Below are positions 15,862 to 22,873 of a stretch of 22,873 bases of DNA, piece by piece. The stretch comes from JBCCQH01 sp039024435 (GTDB lineage Bacteria > Bacteroidota > Bacteroidia > J057 > JADKCL01): the NCBI GenBank assembly GCA_039024435.1, contig JBCCQH010000119.1, positions 1 to 22,873 of the forward strand. Reading direction: 5' to 3'. The translations under genes were made by a program, and so were the position numbers. The notes below the pieces were generated by a model. It saw only the letters and a list, made by a program, of their open reading frames with translations, did not search any database and had not been told where the DNA came from. The first letter of the stretch is position 1. Each line of letters begins with the position of its first letter.

Positions 15862-17091
15862 CTAACCGCCCAGTTCCGTTTTCTTGAAACTGCTGCGCAG
15901 CACAAAATAGCCCAGCAACGCCGACAACAAGGACCCAATAATGATTCCCAGACGTTCGTCAAAGGTCATGTCCACCCCGGTTTCTTCGAAGGCCAGCGAT
16001 CCGATAAACAAACTCATCGTGAAACCCACCCCGCACAACAGCGAGGTACCGTAGAGCCGCAGCCAGTTGATCCCGGCGGGCAGTTTCGCCAAGCCCATTT
16101 TGACGAAGAGCCAGCACAGCGAGAAGATCCCCACTTGCTTGCCGATAAACAGTCCGGCCATGATCCCCAAAGGGATACTGTGGAACACCTGATCCGCGGC
16201 CATGTTGCGCAAGTCGATCCCGGCGTTGGCGAAGGCAAACACTGGCAATATGAAAAACGCAACCGTTTTGTGCAGGTCATGTTCCAGGCGCTTGAGCGGC
16301 GAATAACTTGGATCGTGCGGGCCCCGCATCGGAATGAACATCGCCAATACCACGCCGGCCAGCGTGGCGTGAACCCCAGATTTCAGGGTCGCTACCCACA
16401 TGATCAAGCCCACCAATATATAAGGACTCTTCGCGACCACCCCGCGCCGGTTCAGGATCCAGAGGGCCACGATGCAGACTGCGGCCACCACCAGAGCGGT
16501 CACAGAGATCTTGGAGGTAAAGAAAAAGGCAATGATCAGTACTGCCCCGATGTCGTCAAAAATCGCCAGTGAAGTCAGGAACACCTTGATCGAGACCGGC
16601 ACCCGGCTGCCCAACAGGCTCAAAATCCCCAGCGCAAAGGCGATGTCGGTTGCCGCCGGAATCGCCCAACCTTGCATCCCGACCGGATCCTGATAGTTGA
16701 AAGCCACGTAAATCAAGGCCGGAATCACCATTCCTCCCACCGCCCCGATTCCCGGCAGGATGATGTTGCGCCGATCCGAAAGCTCTCCTTCTAGCAATTC
16801 CCGCTTGAGTTCCAGCCCCACCAGAAAGAAAAACACCGCCATCATACCATCGTTGATCCAGAGCAGCAGCGGTTTGGCGATCTCCAATGATCCCACCGCC
16901 ACCTTCATCGGAGTCGATAACAACAGCTGATAATAAGGCTCCAGCGGAGTATTGGCGATGATCAACGCCAACGCCGCCGCTCCCATCAGCAACAGGCCTC
17001 CGGCGGACTCTTTCTGCAAAAAATCGCGGACGATTTTCGGTTGCCTCCCGAGGGCCCGTGGCGCGCGTTTTCGATCTGTAGCCGTGCTCAT
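15862..17091 (-). CDS. nhaA: Na+/H+ antiporter NhaA
   Basis: This 409-residue protein has about twelve transmembrane helices and full family length. It exchanges internal Na+ for external H+ and keeps pH and sodium in balance. Key residues are visible: the Asp pair in LAIFDDIGAVL (179-180) that binds the ion, Asp149 in PAATDIAFALG, Lys318 in FIGKQVG, and GVGFTMSLFIGSLAF (354-368). The start is set at 17091 (MSTATDRK), close before the FLQKESAGG segment at which homologues begin. The frame stays open to about 17298, but that extension is not family-like and has only a TTG. It is divergent from the PnuC-like gene and monocistronic here. Confidence 0.95.
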   Translation of the reverse strand: MSTATDRKRAPRALGRQPKIVRDFLQKESAGGLLLMGAAALALIIANTPLEPYYQLLLSTPMKVAVGSLEIAKPLLLWINDGMMAVFFFLVGLELKRELLEGELSDRRNIILPGIGAVGGMVIPALIYVAFNYQDPVGMQGWAIPAATDIAFALGILSLLGSRVPVSIKVFLTSLAIFDDIGAVLIIAFFFTSKISVTALVVAAVCIVALWILNRRGVVAKSPYILVGLIMWVATLKSGVHATLAGVVLAMFIPMRGPHDPSYSPLKRLEHDLHKTVAFFILPVFAFANAGIDLRNMAADQVFHSIPLGIMAGLFIGKQVGIFSLCWLFVKMGLAKLPAGINWLRLYGTSLLCGVGFTMSLFIGSLAFEETGVDMTFDERLGIIIGSLLSALLGYFVLRSSFKKTELGG

Positions 17092-17380
17092 GGGCGGCAA
17101 TTTACGGAATCGTACCGTTTCGGTAACGGAAACATTTCGATTCACAACTGACGACTGTCGTGCTGCGCCGAAAAGCGGCTTTTTGTGCGTTTTTTCTTCA
17201 CTCTCGGCAAAAATTTTGCGAATTAGAATGTAGACTTTGTCGTGCTCGTAAGTACCTGCATTTGCCACTGGATCGAAAATCGGGTTTCCACGATCCAACT
17301 TTTCTACCCGTCGCTGAGTGCGGGACCATTACGCCGCCGAAAAGTGAAGTAAATAAGAGCTTTAACTGAATCAGGAACCG

Positions 17381-17932
17381 ATGTTTTTGAACGCATCCCA
17401 GGAGCTATTCGTCGCCGAAATGGTGAACGTCTTCGCCGCTTTACTTACCTACTGGGCCTTGGGAAACAAGAAACGCTACGGATGGCTGTTTTATCTTGTC
17501 TCTTCGATCGCCTTGGTGTACGTGCTGTGGCACAAAAATTCCATGATGTCCGTGATCAACCAAGGCATGATGTCGATCCTCGCCATCAAGAATTTCTTTT
17601 TGTTCCACAAACCCAAAAGCAAAATCCACCGAAGCTTTGAGTCGCTGACTTTTGCCATTTTTCTCAGCAGCTTTGCCCTGATCCGCGGCTGGGATGGCCG
17701 GGCGATCAGTGAGGTCCTGCTCTGGTCGGCGATCATCGGTAAGACCCTGCTATTGGGCAAGAAAAACACCTCCGGTTGGTACTTCCAACTGCTTCAGCAA
17801 GCGCTTAGCATCATATTTGGGTTGTACCAGGAAATTTACCTCTACGCGCTAAAAGGGGCGGTCTTTGTACTGCAAGGGATCTGGGGGCTCCGCCAATGGC
17901 GGCGAACGGCTCCCCGTCCCGCGACGGGCTGA
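17381..17932 (+). CDS. PnuC-like integral membrane protein
   Basis: This 183-residue protein has about six to seven hydrophobic helices. The order EMVNVFAALLTYWAL, then KRYGWLFYLVSSIALVYVL, then NQGMMSILAIKNFF follows the pattern of PnuC/SWEET-like vitamin transporters, where a Glu/Asn in helix 1, a Gly-Trp in helix 2 and a Gln in helix 3 shape the substrate path. The second half repeats it loosely: ISEVLLWSAIIGKTLLLGKK, SGWYFQLLQQALSIIFG. PnuC proteins move nicotinamide riboside or related vitamins by facilitated diffusion. The similarity is by pattern only, without the PnuC WxxW-type motifs, so the substrate is open and it may be an uncharacterised relative. Confidence 0.65.
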   Translation: MFLNASQELFVAEMVNVFAALLTYWALGNKKRYGWLFYLVSSIALVYVLWHKNSMMSVINQGMMSILAIKNFFLFHKPKSKIHRSFESLTFAIFLSSFALIRGWDGRAISEVLLWSAIIGKTLLLGKKNTSGWYFQLLQQALSIIFGLYQEIYLYALKGAVFVLQGIWGLRQWRRTAPRPATG

Positions 17933-17972
17933 ATGGGCCCGGAATAGCCGCAATCCGGTACCGCACAGCGGA

Positions 17973-19214
17973 CTACGTCCCGGAAATCCGCGCCATCTTT
18001 TGGCGGAGGTAAGCCCGCTCAAGTTCGTTGGTCGCAAGCGCGATGGCCGTTTCGAGGGCAGAACGGGCCGCACCGACATCGCCCCGCTGGAAGTGGTACT
18101 CCGCGTAGCCACCGTGCAACAGGTAGGCCCGCCGCCCGAGGCCACTGGCATCAATTGCATCCAACGCCGCTTTGGCTTCAGTAAACTGTTCCAACTGCAA
18201 GTGGACCATCGCCAAATTTAAGCGCCCCGGATCTCCAGGATACTGCGCATTCATCTTTTGGTAAAGCTTGAGGATCTGCGCCCAGTCGGTATCGGCAAAG
18301 CGAATCGCCCGCACGTGTTGCCCGGCAATCGCCGCCTCATAGTGGTAGGCCGACCAGTCCGGATAATCGGCTGAGCGGGCCAAGGCGTCATTTCCCAGAA
18401 GAATCAAAGGCATGTACCACCTCGTGCGGTCCTGGTGCGCCAAATCCACAATTTCTCCCTGCGGCCCGATTTTGCTTTCCAAACGGGCCGCGTGGAAACA
18501 CATCAACGCAAACAGCGCGTAGAGTGCCCCGGAGCGGAATTGTTCCTTTTTCAACAGCAGTTGCGCGAGGCGGATCGCTTCGCCACAGAGGTCCCGGTTG
18601 ATCAGTTGCTCGGCCTTGGTGGAGTGAAAGCCCTCGTTGAAAATGAGGTAGATGACTTGCATCACCGCCGCCATGCGCGTGGGCACCTCCGCCGGTTCGG
18701 GATAGACGAGCTTCACCTCCCGGGCCACCATCGTTTTGCGCGCCCGCTGCAAGCGCTTTTTGATCGTGTCGTCCTTCATGAGTAGCGCCGTCGCCACTTC
18801 TTTCATCGAAAACCCCGAAATCGTACGCAGGGCAAAAGCGATCTGTTCTTCCCGCGACAGCACCGGATGGCAAGCGACAAAAATCATCCGCAACTGACTG
18901 TCCTCCACCTCGTGGTCCAGGAAAATCTCGCGGATTTCCAGAGCCGCTGGTCCCGAAATCATCCGGCGCTCACGGTCCTGATCCGATTTGATTTTGCGCA
19001 GCAGATCGATGATCCGGTTGCGCGCCGCGCGCATGAGCCAGGCTTCCGGGTTGTCGGGAAAGGTCTGGCGCCACTGCAAGGTGGCCTTCACAAAGGTATC
19101 CTGCACCGCATCCTCAATCGTCTCCAGGTGCGCCAAACCAAAAACCCGGGTATAAACGGCGACCATCTTTCCGTACTGGTGCCGGAATAGATGGTCGACC
19201 ATTTTGGCTTCCAT
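17973..19214 (-). CDS. ECF42-type RNA polymerase sigma factor with C-terminal TPR-like extension
   Basis: This 413-residue protein is much longer than an ordinary ECF sigma. Region 2 spans about 10-75 (YGKMVAVYTRVFG, LETIEDAVQDTFVKA, NPEAWLMRAARNRIIDLLRK). Region 4 spans about 105-165 (LSREEQIAFALRTISGFSMKEVA, then TIKKRLQRARKTM). From about 180 the COG4941/DUF6596-type extension follows: YLIFNEGF, LCGEAIRLAQLL, ALFALMCFHAAR, QDRTRWY, then helical TPR-like units to the end. Group members have no anti-sigma factor; the extension is thought to regulate activity, and the neighbouring gene encodes a DGPF protein, as here. The ATG overlaps the stop of that gene by one base (TAATG). Confidence 0.93.
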   Translation of the reverse strand: MEAKMVDHLFRHQYGKMVAVYTRVFGLAHLETIEDAVQDTFVKATLQWRQTFPDNPEAWLMRAARNRIIDLLRKIKSDQDRERRMISGPAALEIREIFLDHEVEDSQLRMIFVACHPVLSREEQIAFALRTISGFSMKEVATALLMKDDTIKKRLQRARKTMVAREVKLVYPEPAEVPTRMAAVMQVIYLIFNEGFHSTKAEQLINRDLCGEAIRLAQLLLKKEQFRSGALYALFALMCFHAARLESKIGPQGEIVDLAHQDRTRWYMPLILLGNDALARSADYPDWSAYHYEAAIAGQHVRAIRFADTDWAQILKLYQKMNAQYPGDPGRLNLAMVHLQLEQFTEAKAALDAIDASGLGRRAYLLHGGYAEYHFQRGDVGAARSALETAIALATNELERAYLRQKMARISGT

Positions 19215-19561
19215 TACTGGTCAAATTTCATCAACTCCCGGATTTCCACCGAACTCCCAAGGTCATAATCCGGAAAATCCTGAGCAATCTCCACAACCGC
19301 TTCCAGGCTTTCCGCAGTGACGATGTAGTAACCGCCCACCAGTTCTTTGCTTTCGGCAAATGGGCCATCGGTCACCACGCGGTCGGGCCCACTAACCGTG
19401 ATGGCCCGGTCGTGCAGGGCTTCTCCGGAGCGAACGATGCCTTGTTTTTCCATCTTGTCGCCCCAGACAAACCATTTGGCCATGCGTCCTTGCAATTGTT
19501 CCGGAGATAGGCCCATCTCTTCGTAAGTGGCGCCGATAAATATCATCATGAACTCTTTCAT
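19214..19561 (-). CDS. DGPF/YCII-domain protein paired with the ECF42 sigma factor
   Basis: This 115-residue single-domain protein of the YCII-related superfamily has the hallmark DGPF at 65-68 inside VTDGPFAESKELVGGYYIV. The C-terminal half repeats the ferredoxin-like pattern (ESLEAVVEIAQDFPDY, SSVEIREL). Proteins of this group are encoded next to ECF42 sigma factors and are often targets of them; their biochemical activity is not established. It is first in a two-gene unit with the sigma factor, joined by a one-base overlap. The ATG at 19561 begins the MKEFMMIFIG strand typical of the family. Confidence 0.93.
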   Translation of the reverse strand: MKEFMMIFIGATYEEMGLSPEQLQGRMAKWFVWGDKMEKQGIVRSGEALHDRAITVSGPDRVVTDGPFAESKELVGGYYIVTAESLEAVVEIAQDFPDYDLGSSVEIRELMKFDQ

Positions 19562-19762
19562 AGTAGAGTAAATTTATTCCTCGTTTACTTTCTTCGTGCG
19601 TGCGCTCCGGAACCAGGCCGGAACTCCGACATCCACAGCCGTGATCGGGGGGAGGTGGTTCTGAGTGAAGCACTTGCCCCACCCGATGGGAGGCTCCCGG
19701 AGGGTCGGGATTGCGCACCCCTACAATATAGGGTTTAAAGTGAATTTGCGGGGTCTCCCCCC

Positions 19763-20137
19763 TCAATTGACCGAGTGAAAGGCCACCCGGTTGCCATCCG
19801 GATCAATGAACTGCGCAATGTAACCGTGCTCTCCAATGGAGGTCTTGGGCACAATTACTTGCCCGCCAGCGGCTTCCACTCGCGCCAGGGGCACCGCAAG
19901 GTCCTCGCCCCCATTGAGGTACACCAAAGCGCCCGTTTGTGAAGGCTCGTAGCCCGGACCGTGAATGATACTGCCCCCGACGCCGAACTCCATGTCCGAG
20001 GGAAAAAACGCCATAACCGAACCCAATTCTTTCATTTCCATGATTTCCATTTCGGTCGCCATTACTGCTTCGTAAAAGGTCTTTGCGGTAGTAAAATCTT
20101 TGACTGGGATTTCAAACCAATTCAGTGCATTTTTCAT
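19763..20137 (-). CDS. VOC (glyoxalase/dioxygenase superfamily) protein
   Basis: This protein is 124 residues from the chosen ATG at 20137 (MKNALNWFEIPV), where family members usually begin. An in-frame ATG at 20164 adds nine residues and has AAGG five bases before it, so it is a real alternative. Two beta-alpha-beta-beta-beta modules are visible: WFEIPVKDFTTAKTFYEAVM, then AVPLARVEAAGGQVIVPKTS and YIAQFIDPDGNRVAFHS. His/Glu metal ligands of true glyoxalases are not all evident, so the reaction is unknown; many such proteins bind small molecules or antibiotics. It lies 201 bp upstream of the DGPF/sigma pair on the same strand and may or may not be co-transcribed. Confidence 0.88.
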   Translation of the reverse strand: MKNALNWFEIPVKDFTTAKTFYEAVMATEMEIMEMKELGSVMAFFPSDMEFGVGGSIIHGPGYEPSQTGALVYLNGGEDLAVPLARVEAAGGQVIVPKTSIGEHGYIAQFIDPDGNRVAFHSVN

Positions 20138-20370
20138 CGTGTTTAGGAATTTGTGGTTGAACATTTGCCCTTATGACGAAGCCAACTCCCGCCGGGGGGA
20201 CAGCAGAAGACATTTTTTTCAAAAAAGTTTTGGGGGCGGATAAATACGGGGGAGGGTAACGCACTAAACTTTCATTCCATGCTCTGTCTGCCTGGCCCAG
20301 ATCGCTACGGCGGGAGCCCATTTGTCCCGCTGACTCGGAAATCGTTTATTGGGGAAAACCCAACTGCGCC

Positions 20371-21105
20371 ATGGAGCCTTCCCCCATCATCTTAGAAGCC
20401 TGCGTCGACAGCTTGGCGGCCGCACAAGCCGCCGAACGCGCCGGAGCCGACCGAATCGAACTGTGCGGGGCGCTGGAACTGGGTGGAATTACCCCTTCGC
20501 CGGGACTCATTGCGGCGGTCTGCGAACGGGTCCGCCTTCCGGTACAGGTCTTACTGCGGCCCCGGCCCGGCGACTTTTGCTACGGGGCCGGGGCGGTGGC
20601 GGTTATGGTGCGCGACGCGGCGTACATCGCCCAAGCGGGTGCGGCCGGCATCGTTACCGGTGCCCTCACCGCGGAAGGAGATCTGGACCGGAACACCCTC
20701 GGGAAAATCCAAGTCGCTACCTCCCTCCCCCTCACCTTTAACCGGGCCATCGACCACGCGCGCGCCCCCCGCACCCTGCTGGTAAACCTGATCGCGCAGG
20801 GCGTAAAACGGGTTCTGAGCAGCGGGCAAGCCCCTTCGGCAGCGGCGGGCACCGCAATTTTAAAGGAGTGGCAAAACGACTGTGGAGAGCAACTCACCAT
20901 CATGCCCGGCGGAGGAATCCACGCCGGAAACATCGCCGCCTTGATCCGGGAGACGGGTTGCCGCGAATTCCATTTTTCCGCCGTTCGACTCCACACCGCC
21001 CCGGCGCGGGGACCGCGCTTAGGCTCCCGAGATGCCGGCAAGGCGCATTACCGAGCATTTCCGGAGAAAATAATCGCCATGCGTGAAGCAATTGCCGCCC
21101 GGTAG
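20371..21105 (+). CDS. cutC: CutC family protein
   Basis: This 244-residue protein is a complete CutC TIM barrel. Conserved pieces are in order: ILEACVDSLAAAQAAERAGA and DRIELCGALELGGITPS (7-43), VLLRPRPGDFCY (60-71), LTFNRAIDH (121-129), GVKRVLSSGQ (144-153), IMPGGGI (177-183) and REFHFSA (198-204). CutC was linked to copper handling in bacteria, though the enzymatic role is not settled and it is cytoplasmic. The start at 20371 gives the usual N-terminus. It is divergent from the VOC gene and converges tightly on the kinase gene (6 nt apart). Confidence 0.95.
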   Translation: MEPSPIILEACVDSLAAAQAAERAGADRIELCGALELGGITPSPGLIAAVCERVRLPVQVLLRPRPGDFCYGAGAVAVMVRDAAYIAQAGAAGIVTGALTAEGDLDRNTLGKIQVATSLPLTFNRAIDHARAPRTLLVNLIAQGVKRVLSSGQAPSAAAGTAILKEWQNDCGEQLTIMPGGGIHAGNIAALIRETGCREFHFSAVRLHTAPARGPRLGSRDAGKAHYRAFPEKIIAMREAIAAR

Positions 21106-21111
21106 CCCAGT

Positions 21112-22326
21112 TCAGCGCGACGGGACGACCAGTTTTCGGGGAATTTCCAGGACAAAGTGCGCCCCTTCCACTTGCCCGGGATCCTCGGCGGAGATCTTGC
21201 CCCCCATGCTCCGCAAGAGGGACGCGACCGTCGCCAGCCCGATGCCCATATTTTCCCGGGTATTTCCCCCCGCGGTCTCAAACAGGCCGAAAATCTTGTG
21301 GCGGAAACCCGCCGGAATCCCCGGACCATTGTCCCGGTACACAACTCGCAATTTCGATTCCGAAACTTCACACACAAGATGGATCACGCAGCGTTCGGTC
21401 GTACCGTGCCGCAGCGAATTCACCATGAGATTTTGGAAGACGCACTGGAACCCCACCCGAAAATGTTCCAGGTTCAGGTCGGTCCCTTGCTGCTCGAAAA
21501 CGGCATCGCGTTCTAGGCCCGCCACCGCAAAGGTCCGCGCCAGCAGCTCCCGCAAATTAAATTTTGTTGCTTTGAGTGGCATCCGCACCATGCGGGAATG
21601 GGCCAGCAGACCGTCGGTCATCGCCCCCATGTAATCGGCGCGTTCATTGATCTGCTGAATCCAACTCCGGGCCTGCGCCGGCAATTGCTCCCAATAGTCC
21701 TCTTCCAGCCACTCCGCAAGCGAGCGAATCCCCCGAATCGGGGTTTTCAGATCGTGGGACAAGCGGTAGCTGAACGCATCCAATTCTTCATTCAAGCGCG
21801 AAATTTCCCGGTTTTGCGCCTCCAATTCGCGGTTTTTGAGCCGCAGTTCCAGCAAGGCCATGACCTGCACCGCCAGGGCCCGCAAAGCCGATTTCTGGGC
21901 CTCGGTCAAGTCGCCTGGCTTTCGGTCGATGACACACAGCGTGCCCAGAGGATAACCATCGCTCGTGGTCAGCGGGGCCCCCGCATAAAAGATCACGTGC
22001 GGATCACCGGTAGTGAGGGGATTGTCGTGAAAACGTTCGTCTTGGGTCGCATCCGGCACAATGAGCAAATCTTCCGGGGTGTGAAGGGCGTGGGCACAAA
22101 AGGCCAAATCACGCGAAGTTTCCTGAACGCCGAGTCCGTAGTGGGACTTGAACCACTGGCGGGTAGGATCGATCAGCGAAATGAGCGCAATCGGCGTATT
22201 GCAGATCTGCGAAGCGATTTCGGTAATCGCGTCGTATTCCGGCTCGGGCAGCGTGTCGAGAATCGCGTAGCGGTCCAGGGCGAGGATTCGGTCCGACTCA
22301 TTCGGCGTAGGCGCGGGGATCAACAT
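21112..22326 (-). CDS. Soluble GAF-domain sensor histidine kinase
   Basis: This 404-residue protein has no transmembrane helix. Residues about 12-160 are a GAF domain of the cyanobacterial/Bacteroidota type (ALDRYAILDTLPEPEYDAIT, then CNTPIALISLIDPTRQWFKS, SRDLAFCAHAL, GYPLGTLCVID). A coiled coil at 160-184 leads to the dimerisation and phosphoacceptor box FSYRLSHDLKTPIRG with His191. The ATPase domain has the N box (QNLMVNSLRHG, Asn299/Asn303), G1 (DNGPGIP, 332-338), F box (FGLFE) and G2 (MGIGLATV). No receiver domain or neighbouring response regulator is present. The start at 22326 (MLIPAPTPNESDR) fits the family; the frame stays open 49 more codons to an ATG at 22473, but that stretch lies in repeat DNA. 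Confidence 0.92.
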   Translation of the reverse strand: MLIPAPTPNESDRILALDRYAILDTLPEPEYDAITEIASQICNTPIALISLIDPTRQWFKSHYGLGVQETSRDLAFCAHALHTPEDLLIVPDATQDERFHDNPLTTGDPHVIFYAGAPLTTSDGYPLGTLCVIDRKPGDLTEAQKSALRALAVQVMALLELRLKNRELEAQNREISRLNEELDAFSYRLSHDLKTPIRGIRSLAEWLEEDYWEQLPAQARSWIQQINERADYMGAMTDGLLAHSRMVRMPLKATKFNLRELLARTFAVAGLERDAVFEQQGTDLNLEHFRVGFQCVFQNLMVNSLRHGTTERCVIHLVCEVSESKLRVVYRDNGPGIPAGFRHKIFGLFETAGGNTRENMGIGLATVASLLRSMGGKISAEDPGQVEGAHFVLEIPRKLVVPSR

Positions 22327-22613
22327 ACTTCTGGGCAACCCCCGTTTCAGCAAAATGGTTTGGAGAATTTCCAATTGATTGATTTTCGATTGGTGCGTTT
22401 GGAACGCGCATCCTACTAAAGTTGGGCTGATGATTCCTCTCGTAGTCGCATTCAAATTTATCAATTTGAACACCGGACCGCGGAGGCATACTCAATTTCC
22501 AATTGGCGCGTCCTGAACGCGCATTCAATAAAATTCAAAACACGATTCTTGCCCCAGAGACGCCGATTCAAATTGACAAATTGGGATGACTCACAAGCAA
22601 TTTCCCTCGGTCA

Positions 22614-22639
22614 TAACGGCAGACCGCGGTCTACCGTTA
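22614..22639. repeat. 26-bp near-perfect palindrome
   Basis: TAACGG-C-AGACCG meets CGGTCT-A-CCGTTA: twelve of thirteen base pairs match, with one C/A mismatch and no loop. The inner AGACCGCGGTCT is a perfect 12-bp palindrome. It resembles an operator or a cruciform site. Confidence 0.6.
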
Positions 22640-22735
22640 CCATCAAGGAAACCGACGATTTCCACCTCAATTGCCCATTTCCAGGTAGCCAGTGGAGGAA
22701 AATCCGCAAAAATCACAAAACCCGCATCCTTGCCG

Positions 22736-22873
22736 TAGAGGCGGTTTAAAATTGGTTGGTGAAATTTGCTATCGCAGATTTTTTTGTTCGTCGAAGCTCA
22801 TTTTGGAGTCCATAAGCTGAGCTATGGGCGAAAAAATAGCTGAAGCGGGGCAGAAAAAGATGTCATGGCAGAA
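22736..22873. repeat. MITE-like palindromic dispersed repeat, copy 2 (cut by the window edge)
   Basis: It starts TAGAGGCGGTTTAAAATTGG and matches 4661-4774 with about five mismatches in the first 78 bases. It carries a 21-22 nt extra piece near 22812-22834, which contains a small CCAT/ATGG stem, and then continues in register to the edge. Its right terminal inverted repeat is expected about 27 nt beyond the window. Confidence 0.75.

Larger units (their letters stand above)
22327..22873. repeat. Repeat-rich non-coding region behind the kinase gene
   Basis: This 547 bp has no plausible gene. It contains two related hairpins, GTGCGT-loop-ACGCGC (22393-22409) and GCGCGT-loop-ACGCGC (22506-22522), embedded in similar flanks (tttccaattg ... 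gcat). It also contains a perfect TTCAAATT/AATTTGAA hairpin (22451-22470), a degenerate unit at 22537-22576 (AAAACACGATTCTTGCC ... AAATTG) that recurs at 22717-22754 (AAAACCCGCATCCTTGCC ... AAATTG), and a 26-bp near-perfect palindrome (22614-22639). Confidence 0.65.

Noticed and set aside
17092..17298. N-terminal extension of NhaA from a TTG at 17298
   Set aside because: The extra 69 residues do not look like NhaA; family members begin near the MSTATDRK start and the region is needed for the divergent promoters.
22327..22473. N-terminal extension of the histidine kinase to the ATG at 22473
   Set aside because: The extension is encoded by repeat and hairpin DNA (22393-22409, 22451-22470) and does not resemble the GAF kinase family.
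1..22873. tRNA, rRNA, CRISPR arrays, transposases, integrases and toxin-antitoxin pairs
   Set aside because: I read the intergenic regions for tRNA-like arms, regularly spaced repeats and mobile-element motifs and found none; absence by eye is not proof, and a tRNA or covariance-model scan would settle it.

Overview
The window (about 22.9 kb, moderately GC-rich) looks like chromosomal DNA of a marine or aquatic Bacteroidota of the Saprospiria/Lewinella type. This is inferred from protein style. There is a secreted FG-GAP/thrombospondin-3 surface protein whose mature part starts with the 'CNNGIDDDNDG' type of sequence, an OmpA with calcium-binding type-3 repeats, a periplasmic TPR protein, an ECF sigma/membrane-protein/outer-membrane-barrel operon, a DUF2147 protein, a fasciclin protein and a lone MCP four-helix-bundle protein. 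No rRNA, tRNA, CRISPR array, phage or transposase gene was recognised.

Layout. (1) 1-6132, all minus strand, is envelope biology: a large repeat-rich surface protein cut by the left edge, an OmpA-family protein and a TPR protein, with a palindromic non-coding repeat between the last two. (2) 6499-8754, plus strand, is a compact overlapping operon of ECF sigma factor, single-pass anti-sigma-like protein and outer-membrane beta-barrel, closed by hairpins. (3) 8891-12552 holds two unrecognised membrane proteins, a membrane-anchored GH18-like protein whose catalytic glutamate is replaced by glutamine, and a fasciclin protein that converges on it over a shared terminator. (4) 13284-17932 holds a BASS-family transporter, a DUF2147 protein, a four-helix-bundle protein, the Na+/H+ antiporter NhaA and a PnuC-like membrane protein. 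(5) 17973-21105 holds a one-base-overlapping pair of ECF42-type sigma factor and DGPF/YCII protein, a VOC protein and CutC. (6) 21112-22326 is a soluble GAF/histidine kinase, and behind it lies about 550 bp of repeat-rich non-coding DNA that contains a second copy of the repeat seen at 4.6 kb.

Most of the window is ordinary. The points that most deserve a second look are the GH18-like protein with an altered catalytic motif, the MITE-like palindromic repeat family, a 12-nt motif placed identically upstream of two secreted-protein genes, and the sigma/anti-sigma-like/barrel operon. I see no convincing new defence or mobile system.
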